Shown in pieces: positions 53,500 through 62,109 of a DNA stretch of 64,000 nucleotides. The position numbers and the translations under genes were made by a program. The notes below the pieces were generated by a model. The model searched no databases. It worked only from the letters and a program-made list of their open reading frames with translations, and was not told the origin of the DNA. Within the stretch, counting starts at the first letter, position 1. The number at the start of each line of letters is the position of its first letter. Origin of the DNA: Actinacidiphila epipremni (lineage in GTDB: Bacteria > Actinomycetota > Actinomycetes > Streptomycetales > Streptomycetaceae); contig NZ_JAATEJ010000027.1 in assembly GCF_012034175.1 (NCBI RefSeq), positions 62,001 through 126,000 on the forward strand, in the 5' to 3' direction.

Positions 53500-54870
53500 T
53501 CACGCATCGTGGAACCCCCTGCTGCGTTCGACGTCCGTGACTTCGTTTGCCGCGACCTCGCACTCGACTCGTGCTGCCGTGGCGTAGTGGCTCAAGACGT
53601 CCTTTCCAAGAAGGTCTGCCCAGGCCGCGCTGTTCTGGAAGGCGGACAGAGCGGTCGGCAGGTCCGCCGGCAGCAGCGGGAGGTCACTCTGGGCATAGGT
53701 GCTGCCGCTGGCCGCGAGCGGCGGCTGCATCTCCTGCGCCATGCCACGGCGGCAGGCGGCCAGGACCGCCGCGACCGCGAGGTACGGATTGGCGTCGGCA
53801 CCGGGAATCCGTACCTCCAGGTGCAGGCCGGCACCGTGACCGGTGACACGCACGGCCGCGGTCCGGTTGTCCCAACCCCAGGCGACCCGCGTGGGCGCGA
53901 AGGAGTCCGGCCGCAGGCGCTTGTACGAGTTGGGGTACGGCAGCAGCAGCGGCATGGCGTCTGGCAGGAGGTACAGGAGGCCGGCGACTGCGTGCGCTCC
54001 CGCCGCCGACAGGCCCCTGCCCTCGGCGGGGAACACCGGCTCGTCCGCACGCCACAGCGACACGTGGATGTGCATCCCGTTGCCGATGCCGGTATCCGGT
54101 GCCGCCATGAAGGTCGCGGTGCTGTCCGTCCAGGGCGTGACCGTCTTGACGATGTGCTTGAAAACCACGTGATCGTCCGCAGCGTTCAGCGCGTCGCCGT
54201 ACCGGAAGGTGGCCTCGATCTGACCGGGAGCCGCCTCCGTCTTCATCGCCTCCAGTGGCAGACCCGCACCGACGAGGGCCTGCTCGATCTCGTGCAGGTA
54301 CTCGCGCACCCGGGGCGGGTGGACGAGGGCGTAGTCGAGGTTGCGCCCCGTGAGCGGCTGCAGCCTGCCCGGCGCCTGGTCGTCGACGCCGCGGTAGACG
54401 GTGAACTCCGTCTCCAGCCCGGCCCTCGCGCTGAGGCCCAGTTCGGCCAGAGCGGCGATCTGCTCGTACAGCACCTGCCTGGGGGCGACGGCTACCGGGC
54501 GACCGTCCGCATGCTCGGCGTCCGCTAGGACGAGTACGCCGCCGCCGGGCCACGGCATACGGCGCAGGGTGCGGAGGTTCGGGACGAGGCGGATATCGCC
54601 GTAGCCGCTGTCCCACGAGGCGAGGTCGAAGCCCGGTACCGGGCGCATTCGGGTGTCAGTGGCCAGCAGGTACGCGCACGCCTCCGCGCCGGCGCCGGAC
54701 AGCAGCTGCTGCTGGACGAAACTCGGCGCATGGTGGCGCTTGCCGACGAGGCGACCGTGCATGTCCGCAAGTGCGAGCAGGACCGTGTCCACTTCGCCGG
54801 CCTCGACGAGTGTGCGCAGTTCGTCCGGGGTGATCGGTCCCCCGGGGGCCTTCATACCGGTCTCGCTCAT
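53500..54870 (-). CDS. Glutamine synthetase-like ligase (polyamine/amine type)
   Basis: The 456-residue protein has the GS fold. It shows ALADMHGRLVGKRHHAPSFV in the N-domain, the catalytic-metal motif GLETEFTVYRG (E153, E155), AMKTEAAPGQIEATFRYGDA (metal Glu), NGMHIHVSLW (His), SYKRLRPDSFAPTRVAWGWD and the EVRIPGADANPYLAVAAVLA signature. Relatives link glutamate to polyamines or ethanolamine rather than ammonia. The amine is not predictable. ATG 54870 overlaps the permease stop by one base, so it is in an operon with an amine or amino-acid permease. Confidence 0.88.
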   Translation of the reverse strand: MSETGMKAPGGPITPDELRTLVEAGEVDTVLLALADMHGRLVGKRHHAPSFVQQQLLSGAGAEACAYLLATDTRMRPVPGFDLASWDSGYGDIRLVPNLRTLRRMPWPGGGVLVLADAEHADGRPVAVAPRQVLYEQIAALAELGLSARAGLETEFTVYRGVDDQAPGRLQPLTGRNLDYALVHPPRVREYLHEIEQALVGAGLPLEAMKTEAAPGQIEATFRYGDALNAADDHVVFKHIVKTVTPWTDSTATFMAAPDTGIGNGMHIHVSLWRADEPVFPAEGRGLSAAGAHAVAGLLYLLPDAMPLLLPYPNSYKRLRPDSFAPTRVAWGWDNRTAAVRVTGHGAGLHLEVRIPGADANPYLAVAAVLAACRRGMAQEMQPPLAASGSTYAQSDLPLLPADLPTALSAFQNSAAWADLLGKDVLSHYATAARVECEVAANEVTDVERSRGFHDA

Positions 54871-56399
54871 CACACGATCCCCTCGGCGTACTGGGCCAGT
54901 TCCGCCTCGCCGGTGATCTGGGCCGCGTCGTAGGTGCGCCGACCTGCGACACGCCACCAGATCGCGGCCAAGACGAGCACCACCGCGAGGGCGGCCGGTG
55001 CGTAGTTGAAGGAGGCGACGGTGATCCGGTGGTGCTCGGGGCGGTTCTGGGGCAGGCAGAACAGGACGGTGACGAAGCCGACCCAGGCGACCGCGACCCA
55101 GCCCACCACCGTGCTCCAGCGGCCGAGGTGCCATGGCCCGCGCTGGAAACGCCGACCTGCGCGCAGACGTAGGTAGATCGGAATGGCGTACGCGGGAGTG
55201 ATGCCGATGACGTTGATCGCGGTGACCGCGCCGTAGGCGACCGTGCTGTACAGCGCCGGGAGTGCGAGGACGGCCGCCACGCCGACCGCCAGCCATACGG
55301 CGAGGACCGGTGTGCCTGTCCGTCCGGAGACCCGGCGCCACACCGGCGAGCCGGGCAGCGCGCCATCGCGGGAGAAGGCGAAGACCATCCGCGAGCAGGC
55401 GGCGACCTCGGCGTTGCCGCAGAAGAGCTGGGCGACGATCACGATCAGCAGCAGCGCCTTGGCGCCGCCGGAGCCGAGGGCGTCCAGGAAGATCTGGGCC
55501 GGCGGGACACCGGTCGCGGTGGCCTGCGTGCCTGCGTAGTCCTGGATGGCGTAGGTCAGACCGGCAAGCAGGACGAAGCCAGCGAGCCAGGACCAGCCGA
55601 TGGCGTGGACGATGCCACGTGGTGCGCTGACCTGCGCGCGGGTGGTCTCCTCGCTGAGGTGCGCGGAAGCGTCGTAGCCGCAGAAGGTGTACTGCGCCAG
55701 CAGCAGGCCGATCAGCACGACGTACCAGTTGTGGGACCAGCCCGTGTCGTTGACGAAGGTGGTGAACATGAAGTGCGGCGACTGGTGGTGGGAGGGGACG
55801 AGGACCAGCGCGCCCACGATGACCGCCACGCCCGTCAGGTGCCACCACACCGATATCGAGTTGAGGACGGTCACCAGGCGGACCCCGAAGAGGTTCAGAA
55901 CCGCGTGCAGCAGGAGGATGCCGAGGTAAATCAGCATCGTGCGGCCTGGCGTCGGCTGGAAGCCCCACTGGAGGTTGGCGAAGGCGCCAGTGAAGAGCGC
56001 GGCTCCGTAGTCGATGCCCGCGATAGCGCCGAGCAGGCCGAGCAGGTTCAGCCAGCCGGTGTACCAGCCCCAGCGCGGGCCGCCGAGCCGGTTGGCCATG
56101 TCGAAGAGCGCGCCCGAGGTCGGGTACGCGGAAGTGACTTCGGCCAGGGCGGCGCCCACGAAGAGCACCATCGCCCCGACGACGACCCAGCCCCACAGCA
56201 TGACCGCGGGGCCTCCCGTAGCCAGGCCGAAGCCGTACAGGGTCATGCAGCCGGACAGCACGGAGATGACCGAGAAGCTGATCGCAAAGTTCCCGAAGCC
56301 GTTCATCCGCCGGCTCAGTTCGGGCTCGTAGCCCAGTTCGCGCAACAACCGGTCGTCGTCCAGTGTCGGCGGGTGGGGGCCGTTGTGGGCATGGGACAT
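54870..56399 (-). CDS. APC family amino acid/amine permease
   Basis: The 509-residue protein has about 12 hydrophobic segments and APC features: MNGFGNFAISFSVISVLSGCMTLYGF, GAALAEVTSAYPTSGALFDMANRLGG, TFCGYDASAHLSEETTRAQV and RMVFAFSRDGALPGS. It imports amino acids or amines across the cytoplasmic membrane. Coupled by a TGATG overlap to the GS-like gene, it likely supplies that enzyme's amine substrate. Confidence 0.9.
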   Translation of the reverse strand: MSHAHNGPHPPTLDDDRLLRELGYEPELSRRMNGFGNFAISFSVISVLSGCMTLYGFGLATGGPAVMLWGWVVVGAMVLFVGAALAEVTSAYPTSGALFDMANRLGGPRWGWYTGWLNLLGLLGAIAGIDYGAALFTGAFANLQWGFQPTPGRTMLIYLGILLLHAVLNLFGVRLVTVLNSISVWWHLTGVAVIVGALVLVPSHHQSPHFMFTTFVNDTGWSHNWYVVLIGLLLAQYTFCGYDASAHLSEETTRAQVSAPRGIVHAIGWSWLAGFVLLAGLTYAIQDYAGTQATATGVPPAQIFLDALGSGGAKALLLIVIVAQLFCGNAEVAACSRMVFAFSRDGALPGSPVWRRVSGRTGTPVLAVWLAVGVAAVLALPALYSTVAYGAVTAINVIGITPAYAIPIYLRLRAGRRFQRGPWHLGRWSTVVGWVAVAWVGFVTVLFCLPQNRPEHHRITVASFNYAPAALAVVLVLAAIWWRVAGRRTYDAAQITGEAELAQYAEGIV

Positions 56400-56468
56400 G
56401 GCAGGACTCCGTTGGGGAGGAGGAACAGGGCAGGACGAGGGTGGATAGGCACCGGCCGCCTTTGACCG

Positions 56469-57494
56469 TCAGGCAGGACCGGCCCGCGGTGGCCCGGCGA
56501 AGGCGAGGCACTGGCCGCGGGCCCGTAGGAACTCGTTGATGCCGGCCTGCGGGTCGCCGGGATCGGACGCCACGAAGCTCCACGGCTGAGTGGCCATGTA
56601 GGGGCCGATGGCGGCAAAGACGCCTGCTGCTTCCGCGTACCGGTGACCGGCCCACAGGGCGTGCGCCAGGTAGTTCAGGTCGAGTGGAGAGCGTTCAAGA
56701 GGCGGGGAAAGGTCGAACCAGCCCTTGAGGGCTCGTTGTACGTCGTCGGTGACGGGCTCCCGGGTCCACTGGGCTCGTCCGATGGCGTCGTAGCGGCCAC
56801 GCTCACGCTTGTCCCGGTAGTGCTGGGCGTACGCGTACAACGGCAGCACCAACAGGGCCGAACCGGACTGCCATGGGACCCAGGACTTCACCCAGTGCGC
56901 GAAGTGGAGCGCGGCCGCCGGCCCGCCGAGCGGCTGGGCGAGCAGTGTGCGGAGGACGCGGTGATGGCCTTCCCTGTTGAACGGATCGCGGCGCTGGACT
57001 TCCCGGAGCAGCCCCCACGGTCCCGGCGGCAGGAGCCGGTCCGGTGGACGGAGATGGTGTTCCGGACGCCGCTGCTCCAGGTCGAGCTGGGCGAGGGCGA
57101 GCAGGCACACCCACGGAACCGGATCGGGCGGGGCCGCCCGCATTGCCAGGTGCGCCGACTCCCTCGCTCGTTTCGCCAACCCGGACGCCGACTCGTGGCC
57201 GGACTGCCAGGCGTGCAAGGCCCGCCCCACATCCACCCTGGCCCGCATCATCAGGGCATCCGGGTTGGTCGGCTCTTCGGTGAGCCATGTCCTGACGACG
57301 TGCGACCGGGCTGCGGCAGCGGCCAGCACCTGTGAGCGTGCGGTGCGCAACGCCCAGGCGGTTCCGGTTCGCGCAAGCAGGTCGCGCATGGGCATCCAGC
57401 GTCCTACTCGTACTTCCTCCACTGCCTTGCGCAGGTCGGCATCGTGCGCGGCCGGGTGGAAGGACGGCCGGAATTCCGACGGCTGGGTACTCAC
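56469..57494 (-). CDS. Hypothetical helical protein
   Basis: I do not recognise this 341-residue protein. It is rich in Ala, Arg, Leu and Trp, with patterns of helical repeats (AVEEVRVGRWMPMRDLLART, LMMRARVDVGRALHAWQSGHE, SAHLAMRAAPPDPVPWVCLL) that resemble tetratricopeptide-like repeats. There are no signal peptide or membrane segments. It starts at ATG 57494 and lies 69 bp upstream of the permease gene on the same strand, so it may share the operon. Confidence 0.62.
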   Translation of the reverse strand: MSTQPSEFRPSFHPAAHDADLRKAVEEVRVGRWMPMRDLLARTGTAWALRTARSQVLAAAAARSHVVRTWLTEEPTNPDALMMRARVDVGRALHAWQSGHESASGLAKRARESAHLAMRAAPPDPVPWVCLLALAQLDLEQRRPEHHLRPPDRLLPPGPWGLLREVQRRDPFNREGHHRVLRTLLAQPLGGPAAALHFAHWVKSWVPWQSGSALLVLPLYAYAQHYRDKRERGRYDAIGRAQWTREPVTDDVQRALKGWFDLSPPLERSPLDLNYLAHALWAGHRYAEAAGVFAAIGPYMATQPWSFVASDPGDPQAGINEFLRARGQCLAFAGPPRAGPA

Positions 57495-57585
57495 CGGCCA
57501 CCACTCCCACGGCCGCCGCCCGCTGTGCGCGGTGCACAGGTATCAGCGTGGTGCCCTCCGGGCCCGGAGCGGGTGCGGTGCGCCC

Positions 57586-57990
57586 TCATCGGAATGCCTC
57601 ATCGCTGACGCACGTGCCCGCCGCCATGCGCAGCGCCTGAAGCAGTGCGCCCGCGTCGGTCAGCAGCGCGCCGCGCTCCGGGTGGATACGCCACCACGGT
57701 CCGGGCCCCTGCCTGCGGCACCTGTCCGGGACGACCAGATGCTGGTGCAAGCCGAGGGGACGGGTTCCCGGCACATCCCACCCGGCCGTGGCGCCCGGGA
57801 CGACGAACCAGTAGAGCGCGGGTTCGCGTGGGTCCTCGATGACGGCTCCGCTGCGGTCCCCCAGAGCGAGCAGCACGGGCCGGGCGACGGGAGCGTGCAC
57901 ACGCACGGCGTCCCATCCGTGTCCGGCAGCCTGGATCTGGTAACCGGTGATGCTTCGTACCGCGGGTCCCCGGAGGACATGGACGGACAT
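57586..57990 (-). CDS. Hypothetical protein
   Basis: The 134-residue protein starts at ATG 57990 (MSVHVLRGPAVRSITGYQIQ) with AAGGAG 10 bases upstream. It has a beta-rich character with a WDAVRVHAPVARPVLLALGD segment and VVPGATAGWDVPGTRPLG. I do not recognise its family. It is divergent from the HTH regulator and may be under its control. A 5'-extended reading to 58077 lacks a good start site. Confidence 0.55.
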   Translation of the reverse strand: MSVHVLRGPAVRSITGYQIQAAGHGWDAVRVHAPVARPVLLALGDRSGAVIEDPREPALYWFVVPGATAGWDVPGTRPLGLHQHLVVPDRCRRQGPGPWWRIHPERGALLTDAGALLQALRMAAGTCVSDEAFR

Positions 57991-58180
57991 GGCAACGGCT
58001 CCTTGCCGTTGGGGGCAGTGGAGCAGCAATAGTGACGACACACGAGTCCTCTTTCGAGGACCCTGACAGGACGTCAAGAGGTCGCAAACAGGGCTCAGCC
58101 GACGTAAAAAGAGTGAACGCGTGCCGCGATGGGGACATGACTGGCAGGCTCAGGGCAGAGCTCTCACTCCGGAGGCAGCG
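57991..58180. promoter_or_regulatory. Divergent promoter region of regulator and hypothetical gene
   Basis: This 190-bp gap holds the promoters for the leftward hypothetical operon and the rightward HTH regulator. I see a GACGTC-like palindrome near 58070 and an A-rich stretch near 58105, but no clear operator. Confidence 0.4.
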
Positions 58181-59455
58181 ATGTCGCGTCCCGCAGGAAA
58201 CACCCGGTTGAAGTCCGCTCGTGTCGCGGCCGGTTACAACTCACAGCAGGCGCTGGCGGACGCCATCACCGCCGCTGCGCCCAGGTTCGGCATCCGCGGA
58301 CTGGCGGTCGGCGTCCGGCAGGTCAGGCGCTGGGAGTCAGCGACGCCTCCGTGGCCACAGCCCGATGTCCACCGCGTCCTCACCCACCTGCTCGGCCAGT
58401 CGATGGAGGACCTCGGTTTCACTCCGCCGTGGGAGGAAAGCGGACCATCCGCCGGCACGGCGCGCCGAACCTCGTCGGCCGCTCCCGCTTCCACCGCCCA
58501 GTTGGCAAGAATCCCGAAGCAGACCGGGCTCCCGGCACAGCCTGCCAGTGTCGCCCGCGACTTCGAGGCCGTGACAAGGGCCCACCGGCACCTCTACTGG
58601 TCGGTCACCCCAACGGACCTGCACCCCGCCATCCTGGAACACGCCCGTCTGGGCATCGCCCTGCTTCCGGCTCTGGCGGACCCGGCCCGGCGCACTCTCG
58701 CGGCGGCCCTGGCCGAGTCCTACCTCCTAGCCGGCCGCATCGAGTTCTTCGACCTCCGCCAGCCGGACCGAGCCGGCGAGACCCTGCTGCGTGCGCTGCA
58801 AGCAGCCGGCGAGGCCGACGACCCGCTACTCGGATCGGCGGTCCTGGCCCACACGGCCTTCATCCCCGGCTGGGCCGGGGACCGCGACGGTGCGGCCGAG
58901 CGGATGATCGCGGCCCGGACGTACGCACGCCGCGGTCCGGCGTCGGCGGAGTTCGTGGCGTGGCTGGACGCGGTCGAAGCCGAGTGCGAGACCCGCTGCG
59001 GTGACACCCGGACCGCGCTCAATCTCATCGCCCACGCCGAGGACGTCCTGACTGCCGGTTCCGAGCACGCCACGCCGGCGTGGATGGACTGGTTCAGCCC
59101 CGCCCGGCTGGCCGCCTTCAAGGGCAACGTCCAACTGAAAGCCGGCCACTTGCCTCAGGCGCGGGCGACCCTCGGTGCCGCTCTCGAGGACCTGCTTCCG
59201 GAGGCGGAGAAGCAGCGCAGCGTCCTACTCGGTGATCTGGCCGCCGTCGAAGCTGCTGCCGGCGACCCGCAGGCGGCCTGCGCGTACGCGATCCGCGCCC
59301 TGGAGCAGCTCGCCCTCACCTGGTACGCAACCGGCATGGAACGGGTACGCGAGGTCCGCCGCGCGCTGACGAAGTGGCAGAACGAAGACTGCGTCCGCGA
59401 CCTCGACGACCGCCTCTACGCGTGGGGGACGACCGTCAGCGCCCTTCAGCATTGA
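58181..59455 (+). CDS. HTH regulator with C-terminal helical repeats
   Basis: The 424-residue protein starts at ATG 58181 with GGAGG 7 bases upstream. The N-terminus (residues 1-80) looks like an XRE-type HTH: LKSARVAAGYNSQQALADAI, a middle turn, and VGVRQVRRWESATPPWPQPD, with recognition-helix character at VRQVRRWES. The rest (120-424) is helical with TPR-like segments (ARRTLAAALAESYLLAGRIE, ATPAWMDWFSPARLAAFKGN). Streptomyces regulators of this layout often respond to small molecules or phosphate-linked signals. The ligand is unknown. It ends convergently with the HAD gene, overlapping 20 bp. Confidence 0.75.
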   Translation: MSRPAGNTRLKSARVAAGYNSQQALADAITAAAPRFGIRGLAVGVRQVRRWESATPPWPQPDVHRVLTHLLGQSMEDLGFTPPWEESGPSAGTARRTSSAAPASTAQLARIPKQTGLPAQPASVARDFEAVTRAHRHLYWSVTPTDLHPAILEHARLGIALLPALADPARRTLAAALAESYLLAGRIEFFDLRQPDRAGETLLRALQAAGEADDPLLGSAVLAHTAFIPGWAGDRDGAAERMIAARTYARRGPASAEFVAWLDAVEAECETRCGDTRTALNLIAHAEDVLTAGSEHATPAWMDWFSPARLAAFKGNVQLKAGHLPQARATLGAALEDLLPEAEKQRSVLLGDLAAVEAAAGDPQAACAYAIRALEQLALTWYATGMERVREVRRALTKWQNEDCVRDLDDRLYAWGTTVSALQH

Positions 59456-60095
59456 TTTTGGCGATGCGGTCCGGCAGCTCGGCAAGGGAGTCGATGCGCA
59501 TCGTCGCTACGGCGTCGGCGTCCGGGTCATTCTGCTGAATGGTTCCCCACGGTCCGCGGCGGATCAGCGCGGTCAGAAGCCCCGCCTCCGCCGCTGGCCG
59601 GATGTCGTTGTCCAGCCGGTCGCCGACGTACAGGATCTCCTCCGGACGGGCCGGCGCCGCCTGGATGACGTGCTCGAAGAAGGCGACGTCCGGCTTCGAG
59701 GCGCCCCAGTCGTCGCTGGTCGCGATGAGATCGGCGGGCAGGTCGAGTCCACGGAGCAGTCCACCGGCGCGTACCGTCTGGTTGCCCGCGACCCCGACCC
59801 ACAGGCCGGCCGCGCGCAGAGCGGACAGCGTCGGCCGCACGTCGGGGTACAGGTCGTCCTCCCCGAACCACTCGGGCTTCCCGGCCTCTGCCCGGCGCTC
59901 GCGCTCCGCGGTGAGATCGAAGCCGGGCCGGAAGACCTGGAACGTCTCGCGGTAGTCCCGGCCCTGTGCGATAACCGCGCCGAACACCGCCGCGAACGTG
60001 TGCCTGGGGACCCCCAGCCAGTCCGCCCACGTGCCGTACTCCCTGGTCTCGTCCACCAGGCACTCACCGACGTCGAACACCACAGCGCGAATCAT
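59436..60095 (-). CDS. HAD superfamily hydrolase
   Basis: The 219-residue protein starts at ATG 60095 (MIRAVVFDVGECLVDE). The catalytic DxG motif is FDVGECL (D8, with G10 in place of the usual second Asp), the motif II Asn/Thr region is VGVAGNQTVR, motif III Lys is SDDWGASKPDVAFF, and motif IV acidic residues are ILYVGDRLDNDIRPAA. The second Asp of the DxD motif is replaced by Gly, so I would not call it a standard phosphatase without testing. It is convergent with the regulator. Confidence 0.82.
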   Translation of the reverse strand: MIRAVVFDVGECLVDETREYGTWADWLGVPRHTFAAVFGAVIAQGRDYRETFQVFRPGFDLTAERERRAEAGKPEWFGEDDLYPDVRPTLSALRAAGLWVGVAGNQTVRAGGLLRGLDLPADLIATSDDWGASKPDVAFFEHVIQAAPARPEEILYVGDRLDNDIRPAAEAGLLTALIRRGPWGTIQQNDPDADAVATMRIDSLAELPDRIAKINAEGR

Positions 60096-60440
60096 GCAAG
60101 GCAGCGTAACCGGCACCGAAGGACCCGGGCCGCCCTATCGGCGGTGGTAGCCGCACGCAGAGCCCCACGACCCCCCAGCGTCCTCTCGGCGACCTCTGGA
60201 AGTCCTTGAGTGGTGCCGTGGGCGCCGTCAGGATAGCTCCGCCGTCGTCGGAACTGCCGCGACTCAGGCGCTGTGAGCGCTGGGCCGGGCAGGTCCAGGG
60301 AGCGCGTGCATCCGACCGGCCGGTGGTCACGCTCCGGAAGTCTCGTGCACGGACTCCCCTCCTGCCGCCGGGTAACCTCGGGCGAAACGAGAAGCTGAAT
60401 GCTCGTCATTTTTGCCTGTCCAGACGCTGAAAGGGAAACC
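60096..60440. other. Gap between the HAD gene and NDK-like gene (345 bp)
   Basis: Divergent promoter region. Near 60400 there is an AT-richer stretch that includes ATGCTCGTCATTTTTGCC just upstream of the ribosome site AAAGGGA of the next gene. No gene is seen. Confidence 0.45.
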
Positions 60441-60950
60441 ATGCCGCAGGACCAGGACCCGACGGTGGAGCGCACCCTCGTACTTCTCAAGCCCGACGCC
60501 GTCGTCCGCGGTTTCGCCGGGAAGATCATCACTCGCTTCGAGGACGCCGCCCTCAAGATCATCGGCGTCAAGATGAAGCAGATGGACGCCGACTTCACGC
60601 GGCGGCACTACTTCGACCTGGAGGAGCGCCTCGGGGCGGAGGTCTACAACCTCACCTCCACCTTCATGCAGCAGGGACCCGTAATCGCGATGGTCCTGGA
60701 GGGCTTCGACGCGGTCGCGACCGTCCGCAAGATCGTCGGGAGCACGTATCCGAACGAGGCGCCGGCCGGGACGATCCGGGGCGACTTCTCGCACTACAGC
60801 CGCGCCGCGAGCACGGCCTCGGGCAAGGCCGTCGCGAACCTCGTGCACGCCTCCGGAAACAAGGAGGAGGCGGCGCAGGAGGTCGAGCTGTGGTTCGACA
60901 AGGACGAGCTCCACGACTACCGCACGCTTGCGGAGACCTTCACCTACTGA
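60441..60950 (+). CDS. Nucleoside-diphosphate kinase-like protein
   Basis: The 169-residue protein starts at ATG 60441 with AAAGGGA upstream. It has TLVLLKPDAVVRGFAGKIIT, AMVLEGFDAVATVRKIVGST, PAGTIRGDFSHYSRA and NLVHASGN with the catalytic His at H136. The usual motif there is NxxHGSD; here it is NLVHASGN, and an insert of about 10 residues precedes it. Canonical Streptomyces NDK is about 137 residues, so this is a divergent paralogue. It may transfer phosphate between nucleotides, but a changed specificity is possible. Confidence 0.85.
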   Translation: MPQDQDPTVERTLVLLKPDAVVRGFAGKIITRFEDAALKIIGVKMKQMDADFTRRHYFDLEERLGAEVYNLTSTFMQQGPVIAMVLEGFDAVATVRKIVGSTYPNEAPAGTIRGDFSHYSRAASTASGKAVANLVHASGNKEEAAQEVELWFDKDELHDYRTLAETFTY

Positions 60951-61023
60951 CGCCGGGCGACGTCACCAACGCGACGTCGACGCGTTGAACACCAACGGGG
61001 CACCACCTACGAGAGAGAGCACG

Positions 61024-61323
61024 ATGACCAACCCGACCCGCGCTGCCTCCGTCGCCGAGATGGAGACGAGCTTCCAGCGGGAGCTGGCCACCGATCGCTG
61101 GGCAGCCGCGGAGACGGCGTACGCGCTGGCCGTACGGACCCGTGACGCGGGCGACTGGGACCAGTCCCGCGAATGGGTCGCGCAGTGCCTGCGCCTGCTG
61201 GAAGGGTTCCCCGGCGACACCGAGGAGCAGGTCGCCACCACCCGCGTATCGGTAGGCGGGGTGCTGCTCCCCAACTACCTCCACGAAGGGGTCGTCCGCG
61301 ACCGCTTCGGCCAGCTCGCCTGA
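61024..61323 (+). CDS. Small hypothetical protein
   Basis: The 99-residue protein starts at ATG 61024 (MTNPTRAASVAEMETSFQRE) with an AGAGAGAG ribosome site. It is mostly helical (AAAETAYALAVRTRDAGDWD, then RLLEGFPGDTEEQVATTRVS). I do not recognise a family. It lies 73 bp after the NDK-like gene and before a strong terminator hairpin. Confidence 0.65.
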   Translation: MTNPTRAASVAEMETSFQRELATDRWAAAETAYALAVRTRDAGDWDQSREWVAQCLRLLEGFPGDTEEQVATTRVSVGGVLLPNYLHEGVVRDRFGQLA

Positions 61324-61356
61324 CGCGCATCGGCGGCTGTAGGCCGCTACCGGTTC

Positions 61357-61388
61357 GGTCGTTGCTCACCCGTCGGTGAGCAACGACC
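61357..61388 (+). terminator. Strong hairpin after small gene
   Basis: A perfect 14-bp stem (61357-61370 with 61375-61388, GGTCGTTGCTCACC and its complement) closes a CGTC tetraloop and is followed by GCCCCCTTTCG. It should end transcription from the NDK-like gene. Confidence 0.85.
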
Positions 61389-61460
61389 GCCCCCTTTCGA
61401 CACCCCACCACCCATCCGGGCCAACCGAGGAACACCTCACCTGTCCCGGTCGGCACCGCC

Positions 61461-62072
61461 ATGCCCACGAAAGGACTCAGACCGTTGGCCGTCGAGATCG
61501 AAATGCGCGCCCGCTTCGACGAGGCAGCGCACGACCGACTCCTCTCCCGCCTCGAAGCCGAGGGTGAGGACCTGGGCTGCGACGACAAGCTCATCCACTT
61601 CTACGTGCTGCCCGACAAGCTCCTGAAGGTCACGGACAACACCGCCACAGGTACGGCGAAGATCACGCTCAAGGACAGCAAGATCGGCCAGGGCTCCGCG
61701 TTCCCCGAGACGGAGATCCAGATCGCCCGGCAGGACGTGGCCGCGGCGGTTCGGGTGTTCAACGCGCTCGGATTCGACGACGTCAGGCACGAGGCGTTCA
61801 ACCGCCGCCACAACTTCCGCTTCCGGGGCGTCGAGATCGCCGTGAAGTGGAGCGAGGCGTGGGGACACCATGCCGAGTTCGAGGTCCTGCTCGGCGACCG
61901 GCCGACCGAGGCAGAACGCGACGAGGCCGAGGCGCGCGTCCGGGCCGTGGCCCAGGAGCTGGACGTGCCGCTGATGAGCGAGCAGGAACTCGCCGACTTC
62001 ACCGCGGCCTTCGAGGCGGCGGAGCGCGAATGGAAGTCCGCCACCGCCGCTCAGCCGGCCGCCGCCCGCTGA
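61461..62072 (+). CDS. CYTH domain protein
   Basis: The 203-residue protein carries the CYTH-type acidic signature VEIEMRARF (E12, E14, with R16), then beta-strand pairs with LIHFYVLPDK, TAKITLKDSKIGQGS, FNRRHNFRFRGVEIAVKWSE, and a helical C-terminus. CYTH enzymes bind triphosphates and hydrolyse or cyclise them (thiamine triphosphatase, adenylate cyclase class IV, inorganic triphosphatase). The reaction is unknown here. The start is ATG 61461. A TTG at 61485 with AAAGGA upstream is possible. Confidence 0.82.
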   Translation: MPTKGLRPLAVEIEMRARFDEAAHDRLLSRLEAEGEDLGCDDKLIHFYVLPDKLLKVTDNTATGTAKITLKDSKIGQGSAFPETEIQIARQDVAAAVRVFNALGFDDVRHEAFNRRHNFRFRGVEIAVKWSEAWGHHAEFEVLLGDRPTEAERDEAEARVRAVAQELDVPLMSEQELADFTAAFEAAEREWKSATAAQPAAAR

Positions 62073-62109
62073 GCGGCGACCGCACCGGATCACAGAGGGG
62101 GTAGGCGCG

